Shown here one piece after another: positions 16,559-25,394 of a stretch of 64,000 bases of DNA. The position numbers were made by a program, and so were the translations under genes. Location: positions 62,001 to 126,000 of the forward strand of contig NZ_JAAGWD010000002.1 of the NCBI RefSeq assembly GCF_010686685.1. Reading direction: 5' to 3'. The notes under the pieces are model-generated. The model was given only the letters and a program-made list of their open reading frames with translations, was not told where the DNA came from and did no database searches. The stretch is from Pontibacter burrus (lineage in GTDB: Bacteria; Bacteroidota; Bacteroidia; Cytophagales; Hymenobacteraceae). Positions within the stretch are counted from its first letter, which is position 1. Each line of letters opens with the position of its first letter.

Positions 16559-17909
16559 TTACTTCCGGGGCCGGTTGCTGCTACAGGTTGCCCTGGCCAT
16601 GCTGAGTATGCTGGCACTGGTTGTAGTGCTGTTCCGCACTGACTGGTATGTGACCGCATTTTGCATTGCGGCATTGCTGGCCCTGCAACTATATGGGCTG
16701 GTTTATTTTGTAGAACGCACTAACCGCGACATCACCAGCTTTCTTGAGTCTATCCGCCATTCTGATTTTACGCAGCGTTTCCCGGCGCATGCCCACAATT
16801 CTACTTTTGGTCATCTGTACAAATCCTTTAACGAAATATCGGATGCGTTTCTGAAGATTAAAGCTGAGAAACAGGCGCATTACCTGTACCTGCAGGCTAT
16901 AGTTGAACACATCGGCATTGGTATCCTGTCTTTTGATGATGATGGAAATGTGATCTTGGAAAATCACGTAGCCAAGCAATTACTGCATGTGCCCTACCTT
17001 ACCAACATCCGGTCGCTTGAGCGGGTAAGCGAACAACTCGTGGAAGTGTTGCAAACTATAGGTAACAATGAAAAAGCACTCGTAACCCTGCAGCATCACC
17101 ACGAACAATTGTTGCTCTCGGTTCATGCCACAGCGCTGGTGTCGCAGGGGAAGAACATCAAAATTGTGAGCCTGCATAACATACAGGCCGAGCTGGAAGA
17201 GCAGGAAGTACAGACCTGGCAGAAAATGATACGCGTTCTTACGCATGAGATCATGAACTCGGTAACGCCGGTTATCTCCCTGACCTCTACCGTAACGGCT
17301 ATTCTGGAAGAAGAGATTACAGCCCGACAGGATGGAGAACCAATTAGCGAAGAAGCCCTGGAAGACATACAGGTTGGCCTGAAAACGATTGAGCGGCGTG
17401 CTACCGGCATGCTACACTTTGTAAAGAATTACCGCCGCCTAATGCGCCTGCCGCTGCCCGAACTACAGCCGGTAAGTGTGGCAGATTTGCTGCGCGAAGT
17501 GCACACCCTACTGAAATCTGATTTCGACAGGGAAGGAGTGGAGCTGGCAACCTACATACCCAAACCCGACATAACCTTAGAAGCAGACCCCGAACAGATG
17601 GAGCAGGTACTTATCAACCTGCTTAAAAATGCGATGGAAGCCTGCCGTTTCACCGAAAATCCACGCGTGGAAGTGATAGGCGGGAACGACGAGCAGTACA
17701 AGTATAAAGTCCGGATAGAGGTGCGCGACAATGGGCCTGGCATTCCCGATGATGTGCTGGACAGGCTGTTTATTCCCTTTTACACAACTAAAAAACAGGG
17801 CTCCGGCATTGGCCTGAGTTTATCCAAGCAGATTATGCGGCAACATGGCGGTAGTATCCGGGTAAACAGCAAACCTGGCGGACCAACTGTTTTTACGCTT
17901 CAGTTATAA
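16548..17909 (+). CDS. Sensor histidine kinase (NtrY/AtoS-like)
   Basis: 453 residues. Two closely spaced N-terminal TM helices (about 9-30 and 33-53) leave almost no periplasmic loop, so sensing is probably within the membrane or in the cytoplasm. A HAMP/PAS-like region (about 55-215) precedes the phosphoacceptor box RVLTHEIMNSVTP, the N box NLLKNAME, G1 DNGPGIPD and G2 GSGIGLSLSKQ of the ATPase domain. The start overlaps the response regulator gene by 11 bases, so the pair is co-translated. The signal is unknown; efflux-pump context suggests envelope or antimicrobial stress. Confidence 0.93.
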   Translation: MGYSYFRGRLLLQVALAMLSMLALVVVLFRTDWYVTAFCIAALLALQLYGLVYFVERTNRDITSFLESIRHSDFTQRFPAHAHNSTFGHLYKSFNEISDAFLKIKAEKQAHYLYLQAIVEHIGIGILSFDDDGNVILENHVAKQLLHVPYLTNIRSLERVSEQLVEVLQTIGNNEKALVTLQHHHEQLLLSVHATALVSQGKNIKIVSLHNIQAELEEQEVQTWQKMIRVLTHEIMNSVTPVISLTSTVTAILEEEITARQDGEPISEEALEDIQVGLKTIERRATGMLHFVKNYRRLMRLPLPELQPVSVADLLREVHTLLKSDFDREGVELATYIPKPDITLEADPEQMEQVLINLLKNAMEACRFTENPRVEVIGGNDEQYKYKVRIEVRDNGPGIPDDVLDRLFIPFYTTKKQGSGIGLSLSKQIMRQHGGSIRVNSKPGGPTVFTLQL

Positions 17910-18010
17910 CTATAGGGAAGGGGCTATAGTTAGCGCTTTTCTGCCTACCGTCCCATAATATAGTATAACTTAACTTACCAATGCAACGACAGATTTTAGA
18001 ACTATAGCTT

Positions 18011-19315
18011 ATGATACAGGTACAGGATCTGAAACTGGAAGAGGATGTGCTTCCCTTTTTCAACTTCACGAACAATGTTTATGCGGAAGATAAGCTGTTG
18101 TACCTGCTACAAACTGTGCCCGCGTCAGAAATGGAAGTAACCGCACGCACAGGTATTATAAAAGGGATGATCAGCAACTGGGCTATAGTCGGGGAGCTTA
18201 CTTACCGCAGGCTCGATCTGCTGGAAGTGTATGCCTTAACAGAAAACCTGGCGGGAACTGGCCTGGGTGCGCCGGAAAGCAAACTGAAAAGGTGGCTGCG
18301 GCTATGGTTTTATGAATCGGAGCGCAGCCAGGTGCAGGCAAAGCTGGTGCAGCTGATTCTACTACTGAACGGTTTGCAGCAACAGTACCTGAACCGCCTG
18401 AACAGTGCTTTTTATCCCGAGCCTTTTAAAACGGAGCTGACTAACGCCGTTGCTTTTCTGAATAAGCTTAACCTGGCATCGCGTACTAATCTTGTGCATG
18501 AGCATCGTTTCGGGATATCAGATATAGTTGATTTCTGGGATCAGCTTGCAACTATAGATTCGCAGGAAATGCGATCTTTCTGGAGCTTTTTATTCTCTTT
18601 TGAAGCGTACTGGTCAGTTGCCAAAGCTGTGCAGACACACGAATTTGCCTTTGCAACTTTTGAGGATGATACCTTTGCCATAACAGATTTTTACCACCCT
18701 ATAGTTAAAAAGCCGGTAAAGAACTCTATCGCTTTAGATGACAGGCAAAATGTATTGCTGCTTACAGGGCCTAACATGTCGGGCAAATCTACTTTGCTTA
18801 AAGCGGTGAGTTTGTGTGTTTACCTTGCTAGAGTTGGTTTCCCGGTTCCGGCTGCTGCTTGTACGGTTCCTTTTTTCGGGGCAGTTGCAGTTGCTATAAA
18901 CCTGAATGATAACCTGCGCGATGGTTACAGCCATTTTATGGCAGAAATAAATAACCTGAAAGCTGTGCTGCAGGCAACACAGAACGGAACCAGATGCTTT
19001 GCCGTGTTCGATGAAATTTTCAGGGGCACAAACGTAGACGATGCGCTCGAAATAACACAGGCAACTATAAACGGGCTGGCAACTATAGCAGGCTCCTATT
19101 TTCTGGTATCAACGCACTTGCTGCAACTGGAAGAGCAGCTAAACCCCGAAAACAGCGCCAGTATACAAAAGTGTTGTGTAGAATGCCATTTAGTGAACGG
19201 GCTGCCCACCTTTACCTATAAACTACACCAGGGCTGGTCGCAGCTTAAGATCGGTAAGATCCTGTTCGAGAAAGAAGGCTTAGCTGCATTACTGGAGAAT
19301 AAAGTGCTGGCTTAA
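18011..19315 (+). CDS. MutS-related ATPase lacking mismatch-recognition domains
   Basis: 434 residues, about half the length of MutS. The C-terminal ABC-type ATPase domain is complete: Walker A TGPNMSGKST (about residue 254), a Walker B-like FAVFDEIFRGTN and a downstream His in LVSTHLLQL. The N-terminal half is helical and resembles the lever/clamp region only loosely; no mismatch-binding domain I (no FxE motif) and no Smr nuclease domain are visible. Such short MutS homologues are common in Bacteroidota and are not shown to act in mismatch repair. The gene stands alone, convergent with thioredoxin. Confidence 0.88.
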   Translation: MIQVQDLKLEEDVLPFFNFTNNVYAEDKLLYLLQTVPASEMEVTARTGIIKGMISNWAIVGELTYRRLDLLEVYALTENLAGTGLGAPESKLKRWLRLWFYESERSQVQAKLVQLILLLNGLQQQYLNRLNSAFYPEPFKTELTNAVAFLNKLNLASRTNLVHEHRFGISDIVDFWDQLATIDSQEMRSFWSFLFSFEAYWSVAKAVQTHEFAFATFEDDTFAITDFYHPIVKKPVKNSIALDDRQNVLLLTGPNMSGKSTLLKAVSLCVYLARVGFPVPAAACTVPFFGAVAVAINLNDNLRDGYSHFMAEINNLKAVLQATQNGTRCFAVFDEIFRGTNVDDALEITQATINGLATIAGSYFLVSTHLLQLEEQLNPENSASIQKCCVECHLVNGLPTFTYKLHQGWSQLKIGKILFEKEGLAALLENKVLA

Positions 19316-19326
19316 ACTATAAAACA

Positions 19327-19355
19327 AAAGCTGACACATCACCTGCATCAGCTTT
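19327..19355. terminator. Hairpin between convergent MutS-like and thioredoxin genes
   Basis: 8-bp stem AAAGCTGA/TCAGCTTT with a 13-nt loop. On the minus strand it is followed by TTTTGTTTTATAG, so it mainly serves the thioredoxin gene. Confidence 0.6.
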
Positions 19356-19377
19356 ATTCAGTTATTCAAAATTTATA

Positions 19378-19686
19378 TCAGCTTACATACTGGCTGATTA
19401 CCTGCTTCAGTTGGTTACCTGGCAACGCACCAGACTGGCGCCATACCTGCTGGCCCTTATGGAAAAGAATAAAGGTAGGAACACCCTGCACCCGGTACTG
19501 TGATGCGGCAGCCTGGTTATTATCAACATTCACTTTTATCACCTTCAGCTTACCCGAAAACTCCGATGCTACCTGCTGTATGACCGGGTTCATGGTTTTG
19601 CAGGGGCCACACCAGTCGGCGTAAAAGTCTACCAATACCGGCATGCCCGGGCTGCTGATCAGTTCATTAAAAGATTTCTTGGCCAT
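19378..19686 (-). CDS. trxA: Thioredoxin
   Basis: 102 residues, the standard thioredoxin length, with no signal peptide, so cytosolic. Active site WCGPC (residues about 27-31) in DFYADWCGPCKTMNPV, and the cis-Pro loop VQGVPTFILF. It reduces protein disulfides with electrons from thioredoxin reductase, which is not in the window. It has a monocistronic layout with its own TAnnTTTG box. Confidence 0.96.
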   Translation of the reverse strand: MAKKSFNELISSPGMPVLVDFYADWCGPCKTMNPVIQQVASEFSGKLKVIKVNVDNNQAAASQYRVQGVPTFILFHKGQQVWRQSGALPGNQLKQVISQYVS

Positions 19687-19728
19687 AGTTTATCAGGTTA
19701 ATTGCATTTATAGTACGCAGTGCTACTA

Positions 19729-19736
19729 CAAAAGTA
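19729..19736 (-). promoter_or_regulatory. Putative -7 box for thioredoxin
   Basis: TACTTTTG on the minus strand (TAnnTTTG) 43 bp upstream of the thioredoxin ATG. No clear TTTG -33 box at the right spacing. Confidence 0.45.
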
Positions 19737-19934
19737 TAAGCCAAAAACGGCAGTTGCTACTCTTGTACCAGATGCTTTGTTTGTCCGTACTTAATAGGTA
19801 TAGAAGGGTTATACTATAGTTTTTGATAAATATTATAACCTTTTAATATTTAATAGAAACTTTTAAAAGTAAATAAAGTATAATGACTATATAATGTTAA
19901 AATAATATTGTTTTAATGGGCCTGCTATAGTTCT

Positions 19935-20444
19935 ATGTATTTGAAAACGGCTTTCTGTATCGTGTTACTGTTGTTGTTTACTGCGCTGGCAGGTAACAGC
20001 ACTTTTGCACAGACCAAACAGAAAGGTACCCAGCCACCCAAAGAACAAACCACACAGGATACCATCAGCTACGAAGATAAAAAACAGCCCCTGGAGCGTT
20101 TTGTGAGATCCTCTGAACTGGAAGTAGATGGGTTGATAGTAGACGAAACCACCACCAAAGTTGGCCGCGATTTTTACGACATCTTTCACCGGCAGTGGGA
20201 AGCTCCGGCAGGTGCCCACAATTTCACCATCCTGATCGAAGAAAAACCTACCCGCAGCAATGGCGCTTATGTGGTGGTAAGTGTAAACGACGAACCTGTA
20301 TTTGAATACAACCTGCAGCCCCGCTACGATGTGATCGAAGAAATGGCAAACTATACGGTGGCAATGGTTTACGAATACTTAGTTAATGATCAGCTGAACA
20401 AGCAGTTGGAAGCAGAGGGAAGGAAAGCACGTGAAGTTTTTTAA
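19935..20444 (+). CDS. csgE: Curli assembly protein CsgE
   Basis: 169 residues with a cleavable signal peptide (about 1-25, NSTFAQ). The mature part contains the CsgE core: LEVDGLIVDETTTKVGRDFY, then HRQWE and YVVVSVNDEPVFEYNLQPR. In known systems CsgE forms a periplasmic cap on the CsgG pore and selects curlin subunits. It is the first gene of a csgE-csgF-csgG run with short gaps (39 and 69 bp), so co-transcription is likely. The 248-bp upstream region is very AT rich; no confident promoter was picked there. Confidence 0.93.
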   Translation: MYLKTAFCIVLLLLFTALAGNSTFAQTKQKGTQPPKEQTTQDTISYEDKKQPLERFVRSSELEVDGLIVDETTTKVGRDFYDIFHRQWEAPAGAHNFTILIEEKPTRSNGAYVVVSVNDEPVFEYNLQPRYDVIEEMANYTVAMVYEYLVNDQLNKQLEAEGRKAREVF

Positions 20445-20483
20445 GACCTGTTAAGAACCAAAAACTATACAATACCTCACCCT

Positions 20484-20906
20484 ATGAAGAAGCTTTTTTA
20501 CACTTTTCTGTTTTTCGTGCTGGCCTATGCCGCAAATGTAACTACTGCATCAGCGCAGGATCTTGTGTACACTCCTAAAAACCCGGCCTTTGGCGGCGAC
20601 ACCTTTAACTACCAGTGGCTGCAGAACTCTGCCCAGTCTCAGGACAAGCTGAAAGACCCGACCGCAAACAGTTTGCTGGAACGCAATGCCCTGCAGGATT
20701 TTAAAGAGAGCCTGAACCGGCAGATCCTTAGCCAGTTGTCGCGGCAGTTTGTTGTGTCTCAGTTTGGCGAAGATGGATTGAAACCCGGCAGCTACTCTAT
20801 TGGCGATTACCAGATTGAAGTAACCGAAGGCGGCAGTGGCATTAACATCCAGATCACAGACGTAAATACCGGAGACCGTACTACCGTAACAGTGCCCTAT
20901 TATTAG
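20484..20906 (+). CDS. csgF: Curli assembly/nucleation protein CsgF
   Basis: 140 residues. Signal peptide ends near TASAQ. The mature N-terminus has the CsgF hallmark LVYTPKNPAFGGDTFNYQW, the segment that binds inside the CsgG channel in E. coli, followed by the helical NSLLERNALQDFKESLNRQ and a beta-rich C-terminus. CsgF connects the pore to the surface nucleator. Translated between csgE and csgG, consistent with a stoichiometric complex. Confidence 0.95.
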   Translation: MKKLFYTFLFFVLAYAANVTTASAQDLVYTPKNPAFGGDTFNYQWLQNSAQSQDKLKDPTANSLLERNALQDFKESLNRQILSQLSRQFVVSQFGEDGLKPGSYSIGDYQIEVTEGGSGINIQITDVNTGDRTTVTVPYY

Positions 20907-20975
20907 AGGGTTCTTTCTTGCCTTTAGTCCGTACGCTACTATCTATCTAAAATCACGCATAAAGCACCCTTATCT

Positions 20976-22382
20976 ATGCTGAAATATTTTACAGAAGGCA
21001 GTAAAGCCTTGTGGCTGGTCTTGTTTGTGTTTTTTCTGCCGGCCTGTTCCCCTTATTTTAACCAGCCTACCACAACATCGCGGGCTATGCTGGGCGTAGC
21101 TGCTCCCGGTAACGAAGACCTGGTAAACCTGCCGCCACCGCAGCAAAAAGTTGTAGCGGCTGTTTACAAGTTCCGCGACCAGACCGGCCAGTATAAGCCA
21201 TCGGTAAACGGTGCCAACTGGTCTACGGCCGTAACACAGGGCACTACCACTATTCTTTTAAAGTCTTTGGAAGAGTCAGGTTGGTTTTCGCCAATAGAGC
21301 GCGAGAACCTGGGCAACCTGCTGAACGAGCGTAAAATTATCCGCTCTACCCGTGCCGAAGCAGAGGCCATGACAGGTAAGAAAGAACCGAATCTGCCAGG
21401 CCTGTTGTTTGCTGGTATTATACTGGAAGGCGGCATTATTTCTTACGATGCCAATGTGATAACTGGTGGAGCAGGGTTACGCTACTTTAGTGCAGGCGGC
21501 TCCAGCCAGTACCGCGAAGATAAGGTAACCGTTTACCTGCGTGCCATCTCTACCAGCACCGGCGAAATCCTGAAAACGGTTTATACTTCTAAAACTATCC
21601 TGTCGCAATCTGTTGATATTGGCGTGTTCCGCTATGTAAAGTTCAAGCGCCTGCTGGAGGCTGAAACCGGCTTTACCTACAACGAGCCTTCAGAAATGGC
21701 TGTGAAAGAAGCTATTGATAAAGCAGTACAGAGTCTGATTATAGAAGGCATACAGGCAGGCTACTGGAAACTTAAAAACAAAGAAGACTTTAGCTCAGAG
21801 GCAATTCAGGGTTATTTTAAAGAGAAAGATGAAATCCAGAATTCTGATATTCATGGGCAGCTTATGGCGAACCGCCGTGGCTTGATAGGTGCCAGCGTGG
21901 CTGGTGGCGTGATCTATTACAAAGGAGACTATAGCAAATCGGATTTTAAACCTGTTGGGGAAGCCGGTCTGCGGATAAGCACTCCCAATAACCTGGCTTT
22001 TGATCTACGCCTGGGCAGGGGAGAACTGGCTGCCACCGAAAACTTTGGTGTAACAGTAAACTATGCCGAAGCTAACCTGAACTACTTCTTCTTCCCGAAA
22101 CTGCGCTATACTCCTTATCTGCAGCTTGGCGGAGGCGCGCTTACTACCGGGCGCAGCATCAGCGACTTCTTTAATAACTCTACTGCCGATGCTGTTACGC
22201 CTTTTGTAAAAGCAGGCTTAGGCATGGAATACCTTGTAACGCCGAGAATTGGCCTGGACGTAAGTGCTACCAGTACCTATATGCTCAACGACAGGCTGGA
22301 CGGAGTAGAGCGCGGTCGCTTTAACGACTACTTCTGGACAGGTAAGGTTGGCTTGAATTTCTACTTCGGTTTATTTAAGTAA
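20976..22382 (+). CDS. csgG: CsgG curli secretion pore with C-terminal beta-barrel extension
   Basis: 468 residues, against about 277 in E. coli. Lipobox LPAC (about residues 21-24) gives an outer-membrane lipoprotein. Residues about 40-285 are the CsgG domain (VAAVYKFRDQTGQYKP; the EGGIISYDANVITGG region; the TM-hairpin segment GGAGLRYFSAGGSSQYREDKV). Residues about 295-468 form a separate domain of alternating amphipathic strands ending in NFYFGLFK, which resembles a small OmpA-like outer-membrane barrel. The extension may anchor or gate the pore; it is not needed in E. coli CsgG. A terminator follows. Confidence 0.92.
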   Translation: MLKYFTEGSKALWLVLFVFFLPACSPYFNQPTTTSRAMLGVAAPGNEDLVNLPPPQQKVVAAVYKFRDQTGQYKPSVNGANWSTAVTQGTTTILLKSLEESGWFSPIERENLGNLLNERKIIRSTRAEAEAMTGKKEPNLPGLLFAGIILEGGIISYDANVITGGAGLRYFSAGGSSQYREDKVTVYLRAISTSTGEILKTVYTSKTILSQSVDIGVFRYVKFKRLLEAETGFTYNEPSEMAVKEAIDKAVQSLIIEGIQAGYWKLKNKEDFSSEAIQGYFKEKDEIQNSDIHGQLMANRRGLIGASVAGGVIYYKGDYSKSDFKPVGEAGLRISTPNNLAFDLRLGRGELAATENFGVTVNYAEANLNYFFFPKLRYTPYLQLGGGALTTGRSISDFFNNSTADAVTPFVKAGLGMEYLVTPRIGLDVSATSTYMLNDRLDGVERGRFNDYFWTGKVGLNFYFGLFK

Positions 22383-22437
22383 TAACTATAGTTAAAACCC
22401 CGCTACCAACTAACCCTTTTAACCCCAATTACCCAGG

Positions 22438-22470
22438 AAGCCCGGCCCAACCGGGTTTTCTTGTTTCTAC
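22438..22470 (+). terminator. Terminator after csgG
   Basis: Stem CCCGG/CCGGG extended by AAG/TTT pairs, 5-nt loop, followed by TTCTTGTTTCT. It separates the secretion genes from the structural curlin genes. Confidence 0.65.
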
Positions 22471-23499
22471 CAACTATAGTTGCACCACACTATAACATAC
22501 CTCTCGTTATAGTTCGCAACAGCACAAGTCGTTTCTCAGGTAAAACCAAAGTCAGATTCAGTTTATAGTCCTAACTATAGCTGTAGAACTAAGTAGCCAG
22601 TTAGCATAGCGCAAAGTCATCCGGCAAGCAAGTTGCCCGATTTTAATACTCCTGCGTTACAAGCTTAGTCCGCTTAGGTGCATGTAACTATATTTTATAG
22701 TTGAGAATAGTAACCCCGTCACCATTGGAATTTTAGATTCTGACAACTGGTTCCACGGCCGGTGTATTCTGTTAAATCAAACTATAAGATTGGAGCTTTC
22801 TCGCTCAGACGAACTATAGTTTGCTAAGCTGGCCTGATTGGTTTCCAAATCTGATGTAGCAGTAAGGTATGAATCACTGATTTATGTCATCAAAGAAGCA
22901 AATGAAATGCCTCTTTCCCAGATCCAGCTCTTTCAGATAGCTGCTTATAGTTTCATCAGATCTAAACTCCCTTTCTAATCCATTTATACTCTCCTGCGCA
23001 TCTGCATAGAGGATGCTATAATCTTCCTGTTAGGCTAAGATATTTGTTAAGTACTATTTATATGCAGCCTGAACTTGTTTTGCAATAGTTTTTGAAGGAT
23101 TGTAAGAGAGTTTTCCGGCTGTCCTGCTTGAACTATCCGCAATCTTTAGAGCTTGTGTTGCCCGGTTGTAATGGTTATGTATAAATATGTATACTCATTT
23201 ATAGGTATTTATAGTGTTTTTATTGTAAAAGTATAATTACTTAGAAAAGTAAAATCACCTCTTGGTTTTAAATAATATCAAGTGGATTTATAAATTTTCA
23301 TAGTGATAATTACACTATAAAAAGTGGATTTAGGCTGTTTAAACAACGATTTAATGATTATAGTTATATGACCTAACAAAAAAGTTTAATTTTTTTATCT
23401 GAATATGCAACTATTTGTATTTATCCATGTATAAGGATAATATAAAAAATAATTTGAAAAATTTAATCATTGTTAAAACCCTAAACCATTAAAACCATT
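22471..23499 (+). promoter_or_regulatory. Long AT-rich gene-free region upstream of the curlin gene
   Basis: About 1 kb with no ORF of 60 codons. The first part (to about 22830) carries several CTATAG palindromes; the last 650 bp has none and becomes very AT rich (23190-23490). Inside the AT-rich part is a symmetric arrangement of direct and inverted repeats at 23280-23332. I infer a regulatory leader for the structural curli genes; no csgD homologue is nearby. Confidence 0.5.
23280..23332. promoter_or_regulatory. Possible operator cluster: 11-bp direct repeats around an inverted repeat
   Basis: AAGTGGATTTA occurs at 23280-23290 and 23322-23332, start-to-start 42 bp (four helical turns). Between them TAGTG-N7-CACTA (23301-23317) forms an inverted repeat. 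It lies 170-220 bp before the curlin ATG, a plausible regulator site for curli expression. Confidence 0.45.
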
Positions 23500-24693
23500 A
23501 TGAAAAAATCATTTATTTACTCAGGAACTCTTGCTCTGCTTTTAGTTGGCAGCACAGCATTCGCGCAAAGCGGCCGTGGTAACACAGCAGTTACTACTCA
23601 AACTGGTTACAAGCAGGAAGCTAGAACCTTACAGATGGGCGGCAGAGCCAACGTAGCTGTTGTTGATCAGTCTGGTGCTAAAAACGAAGCATTAGTTGAG
23701 CAAATGGGTGGAAGAAGAAACGAAGCTACTGTTGTACAGGAAGACTACATGAACGATGCCCGTATCAGACAAGAGCGTGGCAGAGGCAACGAGGCTACAG
23801 TAGAGCAGGAAGGTCGTTATAACGATGCTTACATTCTGCAGGAAGGTGGCAGAGGTAACGAAGCCGAAGTTGAGCAGGAAGGTGCAGCCAACGAAGCGCT
23901 GATCTACCAGCTTGGTGGTGAAGACAACGATGCCCGTATCGACCAGGAAGATGCGCACAACGATGCTTCAATTGATCAGTTGTTTGGCGAAGACAACGAT
24001 GCTGACATCGACCAGGAAGGCGATTACAACGACGCTTACATCCTGCAGCTTGGCGGCGAAGATAACGATGCTGACATCGATCAGGATGGTGACGACAACA
24101 CTGCCTACATCTACCAGCTGGGTGGTGAAGACAATGATGCTGAAATTGAGCAGGACGGTGATGACAACATGGCTATCATTGTACAGCCTTACGGCGAAGA
24201 TAACGATGCTGACATTGAGCAGGATGGCGATTATAACATGGCCGGAATTCTGCAGATGGGCGAAGATAACGATGCAGAGATCGATCAGGATGGCGACTAT
24301 AACATTGCAGGTATAGCACAGCTTGGCGAAGACAACGAAGCAGAAATCGAGCAGGATGGTGATGGTAACATCGCACTGATTGGTCAGATGGGCGAAGACA
24401 ACGACGCTACTATCGATCAGGATGGTGATGGCCACGTAGCTGCAGTGCTGCAGGTTGGCGAAGGCAACGAAGCCTCAATCGAGCAGGATGGCAGATCAAA
24501 CAGCGCGCTTGTAGTACAGATGGGCCGCGGTAACGAAGCCAGCATCGAGCAGTGGGGTCGTAACGGCGAAGCCATGATCCTGCAGGAAGGTCATAGAAAC
24601 GAAGCACACATCAACCAGGGTGGCTACCGTAACACAGCAGCCATCATGCAGTCTGGTGCACATCACAGAGCGGTGATCAACCAACTGTGGTAA
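23500..24693 (+). CDS. Giant acidic curlin (major curli subunit candidate)
   Basis: 397 residues. Signal peptide about 1-22 (STAFAQ). The whole mature chain consists of 33 consecutive N-x-A-x-x-x-Q strand units spaced 10-12 residues, the signature of curlin amyloid repeats; E. coli CsgA has five repeats (about ten half units). Units 1-10 are Arg/Glu mixed (GRGNEATVEQ), units 11-25 are strongly acidic (GEDNDADIDQDGDYN), units 26-33 return to Arg/His (GRGNEASIEQ, HRNEAHINQ). This is secreted through CsgG and polymerises outside the cell, by family analogy. The Asp ladders resemble DxDxDG calcium loops. A strong terminator follows. Confidence 0.9.
   Translation: MKKSFIYSGTLALLLVGSTAFAQSGRGNTAVTTQTGYKQEARTLQMGGRANVAVVDQSGAKNEALVEQMGGRRNEATVVQEDYMNDARIRQERGRGNEATVEQEGRYNDAYILQEGGRGNEAEVEQEGAANEALIYQLGGEDNDARIDQEDAHNDASIDQLFGEDNDADIDQEGDYNDAYILQLGGEDNDADIDQDGDDNTAYIYQLGGEDNDAEIEQDGDDNMAIIVQPYGEDNDADIEQDGDYNMAGILQMGEDNDAEIDQDGDYNIAGIAQLGEDNEAEIEQDGDGNIALIGQMGEDNDATIDQDGDGHVAAVLQVGEGNEASIEQDGRSNSALVVQMGRGNEASIEQWGRNGEAMILQEGHRNEAHINQGGYRNTAAIMQSGAHHRAVINQLW
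23569..24690 (+). repeat. Coding tandem repeat array of the curlin gene
   Basis: Degenerate tandem repeats of about 66 bp (two 33-bp strand units). Near-identical DNA blocks such as GGCGAAGATAACGATGC recur in the middle third, suggesting recent unit amplification there, while the ends have diverged. It is a coding array, not CRISPR: there are no unique spacers. Confidence 0.85.
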
Positions 24694-24700
24694 TATATTA

Positions 24701-24747
24701 AAAATCCACCCTGGCCGTATACAATATGGCCGGGGTGGATTTTTTTA
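24701..24747 (+). terminator. Strong terminator after the giant curlin gene
   Basis: Stem AAAATCCACCCTGGCC with GGCCGGGGTGGATTTT (one G-T/bulge position), followed by TTTTTTATTTT. It should make the major curlin mRNA largely monocistronic, with limited read-through into the next curlin gene. Confidence 0.9.
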
Positions 24748-24780
24748 TTTTACAGTATGTGGTGTTAAACTATAAGCGCT

Positions 24781-25365
24781 ATGAAAAAACTACTGATCAT
24801 TATTTTTGTGCAGCTGCTGATTCAGGCTACGCTTTTTGCCCAGACCACCAACGAAGACCGCATCCTGATCGAAACGCTCGGTCCGGAAAGATTTTCGGAA
24901 CTGGTAAGCCAGCGCTCGCTGCAATCCAAAGCGCTGATACACCAGGCAGGCAACTCACAAGAAGCTACTATAAACCAGGCTACAGGCAGTTCCAGACCTA
25001 ATGTGGCAATTATCAGCCAGGTTGGAGCCATAAATCAGGCTACACTTACGCAACAGGGGCAGGGCAACAAAACTACTGTAGCGCAGCAGGGAACCAACAA
25101 CACCTATAACGGCTTTATCAGTGGCTATAACAATACTACCGGCATCGTTCAGGATGGCTCAGGTAACAAAATCAATCAGGTGATAATAGGCTCGGACCTA
25201 GAGCACACCCTCGTGCAGCAAGGGCACAACAACACCATCAACCAGATCGAAAGTACGTTTAACTCCCGGTCTTACAAGGTGGTGCAGGAGGGCAACAACA
25301 TGAACATTACCATTGAGCAAAGCAACTGGGGTGTTCCGGTAACCATAAGTGCTACCAAAAAATAA
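24781..25365 (+). CDS. Curlin repeat protein, minor subunit (CsgB-like)
   Basis: 194 residues with a signal peptide (about 1-21, ATLFAQ). After a charged non-repeat stretch (22-50) come curlin units such as SKALIHQAGNSQEATINQ, NQATLTQQGQGNKTTVAQQG and the later NTINQ and NITIEQ. The units are Gln/Asn rich and neutral, unlike the acidic array next door. The sequence and position fit a CsgB-type nucleator or minor subunit, but the distinction from CsgA cannot be proven. It lies 29 bp before the CsgH-like gene. Confidence 0.82.
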   Translation: MKKLLIIIFVQLLIQATLFAQTTNEDRILIETLGPERFSELVSQRSLQSKALIHQAGNSQEATINQATGSSRPNVAIISQVGAINQATLTQQGQGNKTTVAQQGTNNTYNGFISGYNNTTGIVQDGSGNKINQVIIGSDLEHTLVQQGHNNTINQIESTFNSRSYKVVQEGNNMNITIEQSNWGVPVTISATKK

Positions 25366-25394
25366 GATACCCAAACTTTAAGCCCTGTTTTACC

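Noticed and set aside
19800..19934. Specific promoter for csgE
   Set aside because: TTTTTG and AT-rich stretches are present but no TAnnTTTG at proper spacing, so no call was made.
23968..24435. 155-codon ORF antisense to the curlin gene
   Set aside because: It mirrors the repeated sense codons; open only because the repeats lack stops in that frame. No start context or promoter.
23569..24690. CRISPR array or noncoding tandem repeat
   Set aside because: Repeats are in frame, encode curlin units and have no unique spacers.
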